DNA of 64,000 nucleotides from Clusia tigrina (taxonomy: Eukaryota; Arthropoda; Insecta; Diptera; Clusiidae): NCBI GenBank assembly GCA_920105625.2, contig OV050032.1:130717810-130781809 (forward strand), read 5' to 3'. Position numbers and translations under genes: made by a program. Positions 1 to 10,534 of this stretch are shown here, piece after piece. The stretch's first letter is position 1; every line of letters begins with the position of its first letter. The notes under the pieces were generated by a model, which saw only the letters and a program-made list of their open reading frames with translations, was not told the origin of the DNA and made no database searches.

Positions 1-716
1 AAAGTTAAACCGAATCTTAGTAGCAGCTGCAGAAATTTATCGAGGCGATACAGTCCTTCACTTACAGTTTTGCTCAGAATAATAACGTCGTCTAGGTATA
101 CTAGAATATCACCACGATTCATCTCATCAGCAATTTGATTCATTACCCTTTGAAAACAGGCGGGTGCGTTAACTAATCCGAATGGCATGCGATTATATTC
201 GTAGTGACCGCTAGTAGTTACAAACGCAGTATATTGTTTTGAAGATTCGTCAATTTCGATTTGGTGATAACCCATTCGTAGATCAAGAGTAGTAAATATT
301 TTACTTCCGGCCAATTGTGCGAATTGTTCCTCTATAACTGGCATAGGATATGGCGTCTTTACGGTTATGCTGTTAAGAAGTCGATAGTCGACGCAAAGTC
401 GCTTTTCAACATTTTTCTTTTCGACTAGGACAACTGGCGAAGCATATGGCGAATTCGATGTTCGTATTATTTTGTATTCCAGTAATTCACGTACGATGTT
501 GGTAACGGCTGCACGTTGTGCGAATGGTATTCGGTATGCTTTCAGATTTATTGGCTTGTCCTTCGTTAGCTTTATTTCCATTTTCGATACCGTGCACTTG
601 CCCAGTTCAGAAATGTTTTTGGCGAAACATTTTCGATTAACTGAAAGAATTTGTTTTAGCTCCGAGCGTTGTTTTTCATCGACTGCTTTGTCCACCTTGA
701 TTTTGTCATCGGTTTC
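1..716 (-). pseudogene. Element A0 reverse transcriptase, N-terminal part (edge-truncated)
   Basis: The minus-strand frame reads as a Ty3/gypsy RT and runs open to the window edge. It contains the fingers/palm signature around CVDYRLLN, the FTTLDLRMGYHQI block, the MPFGLVNAPA block and the catalytic YLDDV motif. The same region at 20518-21193 in A1 gives an open 226-codon frame. The join to the preceding protease is out of frame (a TAG follows GDEAG), and this break is shared by every A copy here, so no intact Pol can be made. Bases 20-27 (cttagtag) are the unoccupied integration site of element B. Confidence 0.8.
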
Positions 717-1107
717 TATCCAGCTTCATCTCCTTTGATTACAAATCTTTTTCCATCGCGGCATAATATATCTCGACCAAGCAAAATATCTTCTGGGATA
801 AGATTATCGTCGACTATAAAGAGATCTGTGGTCAAGATGTTACCATCAATCTCTAACGATGTGTTGATCTTAGCGTTACACACGTATGTGCCACCTGCAA
901 AACCAGCTAATAATTTCGTACATTTTTCCACATCTCCGAAAGTTTTTTGCCCGACCTATACGAATTAAGCATATCTGACTACCCGAATCAATAAAAGAGG
1001 TTATTACGTTACCGTTTATTCTGATTTGTTTAACAACGTCGCTGTTTGATTTACCGTCCGAAATTTTATTCACGTTTGTTCTTGTCTCGTTTGCGGGTTT
1101 TTTTTGA
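716..1107 (-). pseudogene. Element A0 aspartic protease, frameshifted
   Basis: A retroviral-type protease active site FIDSGSQICLI is visible (DSG form of the D-[ST]-G motif), followed in another frame by the flap and ILLGRDIL region. The frame changes within a run of six A residues between the two parts (minus strand, near 948), a lesion present in A0, A1 and A2. A0 also has extra T residues near 1100 that break the link to the upstream zinc knuckles, while A1 reads through there. The protease would process Gag-Pol if intact. Confidence 0.7.
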
Positions 1108-2248
1108 GCACTCGTCACTTCTATGGTTCGTACGTAGACAATGTATGCATCGTGGTCTGCGTTGTGGTTCAGGACATTTAACCGAAAAATTACCTTTTTG
1201 GTGACAATTAAAACATTCAATTTCACGAGAATTCCATTTGTCATGAAATTTTTGTATATCCGGTTTAATATCAAAATTTACGCTGTTTTTATTTTGATTG
1301 TATACTTTTTACATTTACATTTTTTTTAGGATTGTATTCGACACTTCTATTACGATTGTACGATTGTTCGTTTTTCACAGGATTATATTCGCAGTAGGTG
1401 TTAATATCGCGTAACAAATCGTTTAGTTTTCGATAATTTTTCGAAATGATTCTTCTTAAATCACTGTCGTTTACACCGTTTATGATATGATAAGCAATGT
1501 CCTCTTCGCGTAGTCCTGCTTTGTTACCAATTGCCATCATCTTATAAAAATATTCCTGCGGTGTTTCATTTGCACGTCGGTGTAAATTTACTAGTCTGAT
1601 ATGAACATTAGCCACACTATCGTCGCAAGGAAAATCTTGTAAAAATTTTAATTTAAATCGTTGCCATGACACAAAAATTTCTTGAGAGTCAATCCACAAT
1701 TTAGCCGAACCGAGTAATTTCTGTTGTACTCGTATAACGAATAATAATGTACGAGTATTATCGGACCATTTGTATGCATCTTTTAACATTTCTATGCGCT
1801 TTATAAATTGTTCCGAATTAAGCGAAGAGTCTATCGTAGGGTTAAATTCTGGCAATAACGATGCCATGTCGCGCACACTTTCACATGAATTAACGAAAGG
1901 TCTGTCTTGCATGTTCATGTCACGATTTCGAGGAATATCATTCTCTACTTTGTTTCCATTACCCGTATTATTTATGTGCGTTTGTACAACCGACATTAAA
2001 TTTTGCATCATATTCGCTAAGGAATTCACTTGCGCTTGCAGCATTTTCGTGTTTTCGTCCGCTCCTGACTATAATGACGTCGCACAGTTTTTAGAATCTT
2101 CCATTTCGCCAGTAACAAAAATTTCGTCGCTGTGTACTGATTCACATAATCGTTGAACCAGCTCAGCCTTCGTACCCGAACTCGATACTTCTCTTTCACG
2201 CAAGAGACTCTTTAACTGTTCAACTTTCAGGGCATTCATTTTTATCAT
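1108..2248 (-). pseudogene. Element A0 Gag (SAP-like N-terminus, zinc knuckles), broken
   Basis: The first in-frame ATG is at 2246-2248; the longer start suggested by an open frame is a TTG. Residues 4-35 match the SAP-motif pattern (ALKVEQLKSLLREREV followed by SGTKAELVQRL). An in-frame TAG at 2069-2071 replaces a Glu codon found in A1, leaving an open 251-codon frame from 2044 to 1289. The zinc knuckles at about 1108-1215 lie in another frame, reached through a one-base difference in an A-run that all copies share. The first knuckle has Asn where A1 has the metal-binding His; the second (CIHCLRTNHRSDEC) is intact. Gag would form the particle and bind genomic RNA. Confidence 0.75.
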
Positions 2249-2788
2249 TTTCTCTTTCTTTTTTTTCGAGTCAAAATTTTATTTTTAACAGTTTTTGTAA
2301 TTGTTGAGAATTCGTTTTCTTTTCTCTTAACGTTTTCGTTTCTTTTCTTTCACTCCCTCAATTTAACGTTGCGACAACTCAGACAAAACGTATGACTGGG
2401 CATGCTCGAACAACCGACAACAACAACAAAAACGTATTGCTGCTGAGTCAACGCGTACGTACACACCAACAAACTAACAACAACAAAAGCGCATTGTTGC
2501 TGCAGCTAACGCAGTTGGTTCGATTTCAAATTTCAACGATCGGTTTGACGAAACACAAGCTAACACGGAGAGTTTTTCGTTTTGCTATACACAACGATTG
2601 CATACATATGTACATATGCATATGCAATAAAACGCGAGTCGTTCAACCAAGTTTTTTTTTCTCTTACGCTTTTTTTTCTATTTTATAACGGTTTTTTTTC
2701 TTCGTTCTTTGGCCCTTGCTTTGTAACGGACGTACGTAAATATGTTTATCGTTTGTTCTTTTCTTACATCAAACACGCACTGTAAGAT
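2249..2788 (-). other. Element A0 leader between primer site and Gag
   Basis: About 540 bases with no credible ORF. The region is rich in AAC/CAA triplets (2400-2500) and long T-runs (2640-2700). In A0 it is uninterrupted; at the position matching about 2567 (caagctaacacgg) A1 and A2 carry element C flanked by a GCAC duplication. It is probably the untranslated 5' leader of the genomic RNA. Confidence 0.6.
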
Positions 2789-2804
2789 TATTCCACTTCT
2801 GATA
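2789..2804 (-). promoter_or_regulatory. Primer-binding site of element A, tRNA-Leu type
   Basis: Immediately inside the LTR the minus strand reads TATCAGAAGTGGAATA. This resembles the complement of a fly tRNA-Leu 3' end (TGTCAGAAGTGGGATT) with two or three mismatches. A Leu primer is typical of mdg3/micropia-type elements. The tRNA sequence is from memory and should be aligned. Confidence 0.55.
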
Positions 2805-3075
2805 TGTCCAGGGACGGCCAATTTTTATATGATCGTCAATTAAAAGAAACACGAAACTAATTGCTTATATTTTATAAATATAAAAGCTTTTATTTGATTA
2901 ATTTTAAATAAAGCGATTTCAATAAAGTATAGAACAATATGTATTATTTTACTATGTGATGATGGTTCATTGGTGCTTGCGCGACGATGGTTACGAACAG
3001 ACTGAAGAGCTCTCTCTCTCTATGCATTCTATGGCGCAGTTGCATGATGGTTCGGAAGGGTTGCCATATGTGAGA
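2805..3075 (-). repeat. Element A LTR (5' LTR of A0)
   Basis: This 271-bp sequence recurs at 8988-9235, 29050-29320, 35047-35317, 41047-41317 and 46051-46323. On the minus strand it ends in CCTGGACA; its start is TCTCACAT here but TGTCACAT in the 3' LTRs, so the canonical TG is mutated to TC in the 5' LTR. CTTA at 3076-3079 matches the CTTA on the far side of A elsewhere. The LTR contains a CT-rich stretch and an ATAAATATAAA run that could serve in 3' processing. Confidence 0.85.
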
Positions 3076-4102
3076 CTTATTCTTTTCACAACAATTTGTA
3101 AAGATATGTTGAATATCTTCCTCAAATTGTTTGTAGAACTATGAATTTCTTCCGTCTGTTCATTTTGTTCAGTTATGCTTTTCAATGATGTACCATTACT
3201 ATCTGAATCAGAGGAAGAATCTGAACCGCAATCTGAAAAGCGATTTTCTTCGGGAAAGTTTATGTAACGAATTCTTCCCTTTTTTAGTAATTTTTTAAAC
3301 CGCCCCGATTTTCGTTTGTCAAATTCGTTGTCGGTTTCGGAGCTACTTTCACGTTGCAAACGAGCAGCAATTCTTTTCTCTTGCTGTAAACGCATTTTCT
3401 CTCGATCAAACTTACCAACTTTTTTCTATATCACAGATTGTGAGCCAACTGTGTTATCCAATCTTGATTTTATGGTAATTTGACTATCGTTTGCTATACT
3501 ATTCTCTATATGTATATTTGTCGCAAAGGATTCTATATTTGTTACATGTTCATCTCTAGAGTGATAATTAGTTATGAGTTCATCATTATTTTCATGAGTA
3601 TATCCCGAAATGACAATCTTATCCGCTTTTAGGACCGGCGTAGGAACAGGGTTTTCATCTTCACTAAGTTCATTGTTCACTAAATTGAGAGTCTTCTTTT
3701 TGAAGAACGTTTTCTTCCAACTGGTACCAGTGATTAATTGTTCCACAAAATTATTGCAAATATTGCTCCACCTAAAATCCGAGACTTTTCGCTGATTATC
3801 ATTTTCTATTTGATCTAATGAAACCGCTAATTCTAAGTTCCCAATATTAACTGACTCTTTTTTAATTTCTGGAATTTTTTTCAATGTAGCTTCTTCCATA
3901 AAAGGAGGACTAAAAGTAAAACCCTTTAGTTCAGCTTTCGTTCGTATTCGCGCAGCTATTAGTGAATTAGTTTCTGTTTTGATCGGAGCAATTGTTGATG
4001 GCAAAAATTCCGTTGAATGGGTAACGGGTTCATTCTTAACGGTACGTATAACGTCATTATCACCAATTATAAGCGTACCATTTTTTTTTAAACAAGGAAC
4101 CT
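3076..4102 (-). pseudogene. BCOR-like gene, upstream half, copy U1
   Basis: The minus strand is largely open from about 4000 to 3140. It encodes a low-complexity acidic/basic linker with Ser-rich DSSSDSDSN, a basic KLLKKGRIRYINF block and two psi-K-x-E-like sites (VKNE, IKTE). It lies directly upstream of the element A insertion site, and the far side of that site continues into the ankyrin exon. An in-frame TAG (3426-3428) and a later frame change near 3130 are shared by all copies, and U1 alone has an extra T in the run at 4081. No ATG exon was recognised, so the amplified fragment is probably 5'-truncated. A short unrecognised intron could explain some breaks. Its downstream partner lies to the left of the window. 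Confidence 0.6.
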
Positions 4103-6088
4103 CAAAAAACGTTTCGCGTCTTTACTAGCCACATATGTACTTCAGTGAGTTGCTTATATGATGCACTAAACACATCTACACTTCTACAATAGGAAATACA
4201 CTGTTTATAGCTGCAGGAAAGCTTTTCAGCCGATCAACACAGGCAATGAGGATATCTTCTATTCCTCTTTCTTGGAGGTCATTAGGTCATAATTTCAGCC
4301 AAATAAAAACCTAACATGTGGTCGGGCAACTTCCGCCTACAGGTGGCCCAGGGGCAAGGAATTGACACAAACAAAAACCAGCATTTGAACAACAAGTGAC
4401 GAAGACAAAGCCAGGAGAATCGTCGACGGTATATGTGGAACAGTGGCAACACAACTCGTGGAAAAGGTATAAAAGCCCCATCCACCAGCCACACAGACGT
4501 TTATTTCTGATTGATACGCAAAGGTGTCAGTAAAAAACCAAGCGATGGACACGATCTACTGACGAAACGCAGATTCAGATTTCTCAGTTGCCACCAAAGA
4601 TAGCTTCGGTATATCACTTAGGGCAACATGACTTCTCCACAGGAAACAATATATGCTTTTAACAGATCTCGCTGAAAAATAGGCACAGACAAATTCTCTT
4701 TATGATCTAACTGCTTGAAGCAGTCACACTCGTCTCAACGAATTTATCGTCCGCGCTTCCATGATGCACTCAACGCAAAATACCACTACATTTTGTCCAA
4801 CTAGCGAGAAGACTTATTGTAGTCATTTGGTTATAAAGAATAGAAATATAGACCTAGTGAATGAGTTTCGTTATTCGTATTGTAAATTTCTGTAAGACCC
4901 CTGAACACTGTTCAAAGTCGTTAGGGGCACAGATAGGATAATTTTTAGTGGGCTCCTCAAAAGAGATTATATGGAAGGGAGGCGTGTCCTTTATCTATCG
5001 ACCCCATTTCTTTTATCAGACTTTATAGCGTCAATATACAAATTCACAGCAAATTCTGTCCACAAATTTTGTATAGACCATAAGTTATAAGTATGTGAAA
5101 ATAGTGGGAGTGGCTTTCAAAATAACATGTGTTTGTTGTTTTATAGTAGCGCTCTGAATCCTCGTGTGAAATTTCGTTGAGAAATCTATATGTAGAGACC
5201 CAGTAATGAATATTGGTTAATTGTTGGCGTGGCAATAGTATTATTCTGCCCATATTTTGTATACATACTAGTATGGGCCCAATTGACAATTTATTTGTAG
5301 TTAGGCTAATTTTAAATTTAGTGGTGCCGCAAGTTCTTTAAATGAAAGTGGGCGTCTCATTTCTTGCATATGGCTTTATGTCAACCTGCTTCTGCATATA
5401 TGGGAGGTTGTCATAGGCTTTTCCCAGATGGGTTCATATATAGGTATTTCCTTGTGTCTTAAGGTACAGGCTATACTTTTGCAAAGTTTCATTAAGATAT
5501 CTCTATCGGTGCGGAAAAATGTTCGTTCCAGGCGGACAGATGGACGAACAAAATCAAATAGCTCAGAAAGTGATTGTGATAATATGTCTAGATATATTTC
5601 TACAACTGCCACTCCTCAATATGGTAATTGAGAAATAAATTACTGGTTAAAAAACAGAAATGGCAATAAATAAGTTCTCTGCTATATCAGAAAAATTTAT
5701 ATTAAATGAAAATGTTTTATTTAACTTTAAAAGAATTTTGAAGTTTTGCTTCTGTTCATAAATCAATTGATTGAAAAATTCGTCAGTGGTATTTTGATAG
5801 CCAGATATCAGTATTTGTAGTTAATACCAAACATATAGCTACTGCTATCGAATTGCGGAAATCTTAAACCTAATAACGAAACAAGTTTCTAACATTTTTA
5901 GAAAATATTTATCATTTTTATTTTGGTTAAACGTCGGTCGTACATTGACCATAAATATACCAACGTCTTAAATGTAAAATTACGAACTGCTTCCATTATA
6001 TCAATTCAATATGCACACGTTTTTATCATCTCTTATAGCACCTTATTATCACGTTCATTGCTGCAATGTACATACACATGTAGTTAAT
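4103..6088. other. Spacer between BCOR-like fragments, unit 1
   Basis: No convincing gene is visible. A plus-strand TATA-like element lies at 4468-4474, inside a GC-richer stretch (4300-4560) with short overlapping frames of no recognisable family. Near 5500-5545 is a segment with attaagatatctc and ggcggacagatggacgaac, a type of motif I recall as dispersed in fly intergenic DNA. The stretch is repeated in units 2 and 3 almost unchanged and in unit 4 from its position 4808 onward. Confidence 0.5.
4468..4474 (+). promoter_or_regulatory. Candidate TATA box in spacer
   Basis: TATAAAA in the context ggaaaaggtataaaagcccc is a good match to a core promoter. It is conserved in units 2 (about 30711) and 3 (about 36708) and lost by deletion in unit 4. 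No ORF follows closely on the plus strand, so it may be the relic of another gene or element. Confidence 0.3.
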
Positions 6089-8987
6089 TTAAAATTTCAT
6101 TAAAATTGTTTTTACACCTAATAAATTTCTAACATTGTCGTTGTATTTAATTAGAACAACCTTTGATGTGCATATATTTATTTTTTCTCCAACGCACAAA
6201 AGTTGTAAACATGTCGCTTTCTCCAGGAAATCAGACATTTTCAGCTCCCTCATCAGACTTTTGTGTGTGGAAGCTATTGAAGAAGATGGATATATCTAAA
6301 ATAAAATTATACAGAAACAAAGTCGATAAATAAAATGTCATTATCACTTTAATATAGTTCACCACGCTACTTACTTTATTTAGGATAGTATCCTTAGATT
6401 TTACTTTAAGCAAATTGCACAAATCGCTAAGAAGAACCCACTTATATGTGCCTTCATCTTTTAACAAATATAATGGCGGTAATAAGACATCAGCCTCTTC
6501 GAATTCAAATATTTCACCTTCACTGTCAGAATTTTCTACCAAGAATTCGGGGTTTTTGTCATTGTATAATCGAACGGAATTGAAACGATCAATATTGCCA
6601 AGCACTACTGCACATTTGTCCATAGTATTCGTAGAATTACTCTCCTCATACTGATTGAAATCTTGTCTGTTTGTTATCAAACTGGATACCGAAGTTTTTC
6701 TAAGAGCTCTGCTCATATCACATGTGAAGCTCGGTGCCCCAGTAAAAATATCATAACCATTTTCCGCTTCATCTGAAAGCAGATCATAAAAATTAAGAAA
6801 TTATATATAATTATTATGCATTATATACTTGTATTCGTCCATACCAAATATTTCCCATGGACCATTAAAAATCAATGGTTTTCTATCAGGTCCATTATTT
6901 TGTACGTCGCTTAAATGATTATTTAAAATATCTCTCATACCAGTGCTTGAAGCTAACATTAAAGGGGTTTGGCCTAAAAACAAATAAAAACAATCACAAA
7001 TTATGACATGTTACCTACATTATCCTCACCCTTACCTGAATATGTAACAAGTGGAGGATCCGCACCATATGACAACAGTAAACGAACAAGTTCTTCATGA
7101 TCATGTTCGCTTGCTTCATGCAGAGGGCGAATTCCAGAATGCGCAGCTTCAGAATGATTGGCCCCAAATTGTAATAACACTCTAGCTATTTGTAACCAGC
7201 CATTTGTACAAGCTTCGTGCAGAGGTGTATAACCTGCGTTGTCCTTCTGATCTGGATTCATTCCCATGCGTTCGAGGCAATAAACAATTACATCGATATA
7301 ACCCTGCCGAGCTGCTTTATGCATTGTGCTCTGACCAACTCCTTTATTTAGAACCCACTTCTGTATTTCTCGACAGACATCACTTTCAGCTTTAATTTTT
7401 AATTCATTATTCTCGTCAGGTTTTATTAATTTATGTGAATGCGAGGCGGCGCCTGACGCAATTATCGATTTTTTTTTTTTGCGAATATAATCGAAGCCTG
7501 AACTACCTTTCCTTCGTAAATATTTTCCAGTTCTGCGACGCTTATAATTAGTCAATGTACTTGACATATTAGACAAGTTATTTCGCTGATTTTCGTAAAC
7601 GTGTTTTTCATAATTTTCTAAGGTACTTTCAGTAACTTCTTCTGGTTTTATTAGAGAGACTTGAGCTATAGTTCTATCTAAGGATGACACCGTTGTTGCA
7701 GCTCTTGAAAGTTTTCGCAATTTTTCCTCACTGATAACAACATTCATTTGTTGTAAAAATTGTTCATATTTTTGTTCGTAAGTCATCTTCTCGCTACCTT
7801 CTAAAGATTGGATCATTTCAGGAGGAGCCGAAGCAGGCCGATCATCCCCGACAAATATCTCACGAATTATTTCTCTCTTTTTCTGCAGCTTGGATTCAGT
7901 ACGAGTCTTCGTTTGCAAAACTTTTGTTTCAAAGATGCTGAAATGTCTTTTTTTCCTCAAATTTGTTTCTTTGTTGTCGTCTAACTTAAAATCTGGTAGT
8001 AATTCATTTACTGTACTCGCCTCAGTGTTTTGCGAGATTCCATGTTGTACATTTACTGGTGCGCTATTAATAATAGCTTTTGCTTTAGATTTAAATCGTG
8101 TAGCAGAGTTAATGACGCGTGAATGCAACAAATCTATAATTGATCTAGGTTCTTCTGGAAAATTTTGGGAATCCATATGCGATTTTATTTCAGATTTGAA
8201 GCAATCCCGTTCAGATTTATCGAATGGTGTTATTAATTTATCTGTTTTACTCATATATTTTGAAAATGCTGACCTTTCATCTATATCCCGTTCCAAATCT
8301 GGGAGTGATGATGTTATCTTGTGATTATTAGGATGTTTTATTGTTATTAAACTTGGCGGAACTTTAAGGGAACGTTTGTAGCGATAAACTTCCATTAGTA
8401 AGTCTACTTGTTTTTCCTTTGCTTTTTTATTTGACGATATTGCTGCATTGTTTTTTTCATTCTTATGCTTCACGCTTTTAATAATTTTCTTTTTATTTGC
8501 ATTGTTTTTATTAATAATGTTAGGTTTTTTTTCAGTTTTCGAACGTAATCGTGTGGACATTATTACACTAGCTTCTCTCATCAATGACTCATTGCACATT
8601 GCTTTTTTGTTAATAGCATATTTTCGTACATATTTCCGTTTTATTTTTGTCATTGAATTACGGATAATTTTTTCATTGCGCAAAACCTTACTGTTGGCCA
8701 ACTGGAGTTCCAGTTCCCTTTTTCGCTTTGAACGTGTCATTGTATTTAAATCAACCCTCGAATATAATCTTTCTTTTGTTTCCAATTTCTCTGACTTACT
8801 TTTATTATTAAGTTCATCCTCATATTGCACTTTTTTATATAGGTTTTTTAGTCTCTCTCTAACTAAAACTACGGGCTCATTTTTCAAACATATTCTGTTT
8901 TCATCTATTTCATTTTTAGCATCTTTCGTCATCACATTTATCTTAGTTTCAACACTTCTTAAGCATTCATTATTTAAATCTGACTTA
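6089..8987 (-). CDS. BCOR-like: BCOR-like corepressor, downstream half, copy D1 (ankyrin repeats and PUFD-type C-terminus)
   Basis: Four exons are proposed on the minus strand: 8987-7036, 6973-6845, 6772-6375 and 6295-6089 (stop). Donors are GTAAGG, GTATGG and GTAAGT, and all acceptors end in AG; introns are 62, 72 and 79 nt. The first exon is open for 644 codons and ends in about three ankyrin repeats (GYTPLHEACTNGWLQIARVL; RLLLSYGADP). Splicing gives a TYSG-QTPLML junction as in BCOR, followed by acidic FEFEEADVLLPPLYLL and WVLLSDLC segments that match the BCOR PUFD domain, which binds PCGF1-type Polycomb RING proteins. This is the only copy with all exons open. The 5' half is separated by element A1. 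I recall CG14073 as the Drosophila counterpart, unverified. Function would be Polycomb-linked repression. Confidence 0.75.
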
Positions 8988-9235
8988 TGTCCAGGGACGG
9001 CCGATTTTTATATGATCGTCAATTAAAAGAAACACGAAACTGATTGCTTATATTTTATAAATATAAATGTTTTTATTTGATGAATTTTAAATAAAGCGAT
9101 TTCAATAAAGGATAGAACAATATGTATTATTTTACTATGTGATGATGGCTACGAACAGACTGAAGAGCTTTCTCTCTCTCTATGCATTCTATGGCGCAGT
9201 TGCATGATGGTTCGGAAGGGTTGCCATATGTGACA
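8988..9235 (-). repeat. Element A1 3' LTR
   Basis: This copy is 248 bp, about 25 bp shorter than the others because the ttcattggtgcttgcgcgac stretch is missing. On the minus strand it begins TGTCACATATGG and ends CCTGGACA. CTTA (8984-8987) is the left half of the target duplication; the right half is at 29321-29324. The final codons of the A1 integrase frame run into this LTR. Confidence 0.85.
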
Positions 9236-10532
9236 GCTCGGCCATTCCTACATTCAAATCGTCCTCGATTTGTAGCTCAGTATCATTGTCGTCATCTTCG
9301 GCATCTAACTCGGGATAGCTTCCACACCAGCGCTTAAGTTTGTCGGAAGAGAAAACAGAATTAAATTTTCGAGATGTTACCTGAAGACTCGGAATGTCCT
9401 CAATTAGGTAGCGATCGTTTCCGAGATAACGTGTGACAATGTAGGGCCCTCGAAACTTCGGCTCCAATTTTCGCGATTCGCCAGTAGCGCTAGGCTCATT
9501 TGCGATAACCACGAGGTCGCTGATAACATACGTGCGAGGAGTAGCATGCTTCTTATCGAACCTAGTCTTCCATTTATCTCGTTCACGCGCTATGTTGATC
9601 AAAGCTTGACTGTGCTTCTCGTTATGTGTGATGTCAGTTACGGTTTCAGCAAGGTCATCTTGTACTGCATTGACGAGGTGATTCTGGACGAGGTCATTAA
9701 TTTTGAAATTAAAAACAAGTTCATTGGGGGTAAATCCGGTTGTTGAATTGGTTTGCGAGTTTACAATCCATTGAAGTTCGTTGAGTTTAGCGTCCCAATT
9801 CCTAACGTCTTCGGTCGTCATTCTGAGATAATTAAGTATAATTGCGTTTGCTCGCTCAACTTGTCCATTTGCTCTGGGTGTACGAACTGCATTTTTGATA
9901 TGTTGTATTTTGTAAATGTCACAATATTTCTCAAACGCCTTAGAGGTGAACGCAGTTCCTCTATCGGAGACTATTTTAACAGGAAGTCCAAAATAGCCAG
10001 TAATTTCGTTTAATGCATTGATAACAGGAATGATTTTAGTGTTTTTGACGGCTTTTACGATTAGGAATTTTGAAAAAGTATCGGAAATTGCAAGTATGTG
10101 GGTATTCCCCTTTCTCGATCGTATGAACGGGCCCAGATGGTCGATGTGGAGTAATCGGAATGGTATCGGCTCAGGAGGTTCGAAGTGCATACGTCCTTCG
10201 GGTTTACCCCTTTGCGTCCGGTTGTAACAGCAAGAAACGCAGGGAGCGATATATTCTTTAACATATTTTCTCATCTTCGGGAACCAAAACAATTTTTGTA
10301 TTAGTTGTATCGTTTTGTCGACTGCAAAATGTCCCATATCGTCGTGGAAATGTTTCACTATTCTCCATTGAACTGATCTAGGTACGACGAATTTCAGTTC
10401 TTTATCCACTTTTCGGTACAATCGGTGGTTAACAATCTCGTAATCCGCTTTCAGCTGTGTTCGCTCGGATGATTTTACTTTTTCGATTAATACCGCCATA
10501 ATATGAGTTAACCTCTGATCTTGTAGCTGCAT
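9189..10532 (-). CDS. Element A1 integrase
   Basis: An open frame of 447 codons with an ATG start. It carries the HHCC zinc-binding set near residues 61-102 (HFHDDMGHF and CVSCC). The catalytic triad is D131 (LLHIDHLGP), D190 (IVSDRGTAF) and E226 (GQVERANA), with spacing that fits a D,D-35-E enzyme. A GPY/F-like module follows (FRGPYIVTRYL). The enzyme would insert the cDNA copy into chromosomes. It was probably made as the C-terminus of a Pol polyprotein, and the frame leading in from RNase H is now shifted by one base. Its last 16 or so codons lie inside the 3' LTR. It is the only undamaged domain of A. Confidence 0.85.
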   Translation of the reverse strand: MQLQDQRLTHIMAVLIEKVKSSERTQLKADYEIVNHRLYRKVDKELKFVVPRSVQWRIVKHFHDDMGHFAVDKTIQLIQKLFWFPKMRKYVKEYIAPCVSCCYNRTQRGKPEGRMHFEPPEPIPFRLLHIDHLGPFIRSRKGNTHILAISDTFSKFLIVKAVKNTKIIPVINALNEITGYFGLPVKIVSDRGTAFTSKAFEKYCDIYKIQHIKNAVRTPRANGQVERANAIILNYLRMTTEDVRNWDAKLNELQWIVNSQTNSTTGFTPNELVFNFKINDLVQNHLVNAVQDDLAETVTDITHNEKHSQALINIARERDKWKTRFDKKHATPRTYVISDLVVIANEPSATGESRKLEPKFRGPYIVTRYLGNDRYLIEDIPSLQVTSRKFNSVFSSDKLKRWCGSYPELDAEDDDNDTELQIEDDLNVGMAELSHMATLPNHHATAP

Positions 10533-10534
10533 CG

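Larger units (their letters stand above)
1..3075 (-). mobile_element. Element A copy 0: 5' part of an mdg3/blastopia-like Ty3/gypsy retrotransposon, cut by the window edge
   Basis: The minus strand holds, from its 5' end at the right, an LTR (2805-3075), a tRNA-Leu-like primer site, Gag, protease and the start of RT; the rest lies beyond base 1. The coding style (SAP-like Gag start, two zinc knuckles, DSG protease, YLDDV RT) and the Leu primer site suggest the mdg3/blastopia/micropia group, which is family knowledge rather than a search result. This copy has none of the B, mariner or C insertions found in A1 and A2, so it supplies the empty target sites. It also has private lesions in Gag. 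A flanking CTTA (3076-3079) matches the target duplication seen at the other A copies. Confidence 0.85.

Noticed and set aside
1770..2156. Plus-strand frame opposite A0 Gag, and similar frames opposite Pol and the BCOR-like exons
   Set aside because: These are shadows of the minus-strand coding sequence with no recognisable domains.
5428..5631. Short plus-strand frame around the ggacagacggacgaac segment
   Set aside because: Only 67 codons, antisense frame equally open, no family; treated as dispersed noncoding repeat.
7001..8935. Ankyrin protein of bacterial symbiont origin
   Set aside because: Short introns with good splice sites and a BCOR-type PUFD end show a nuclear animal gene.
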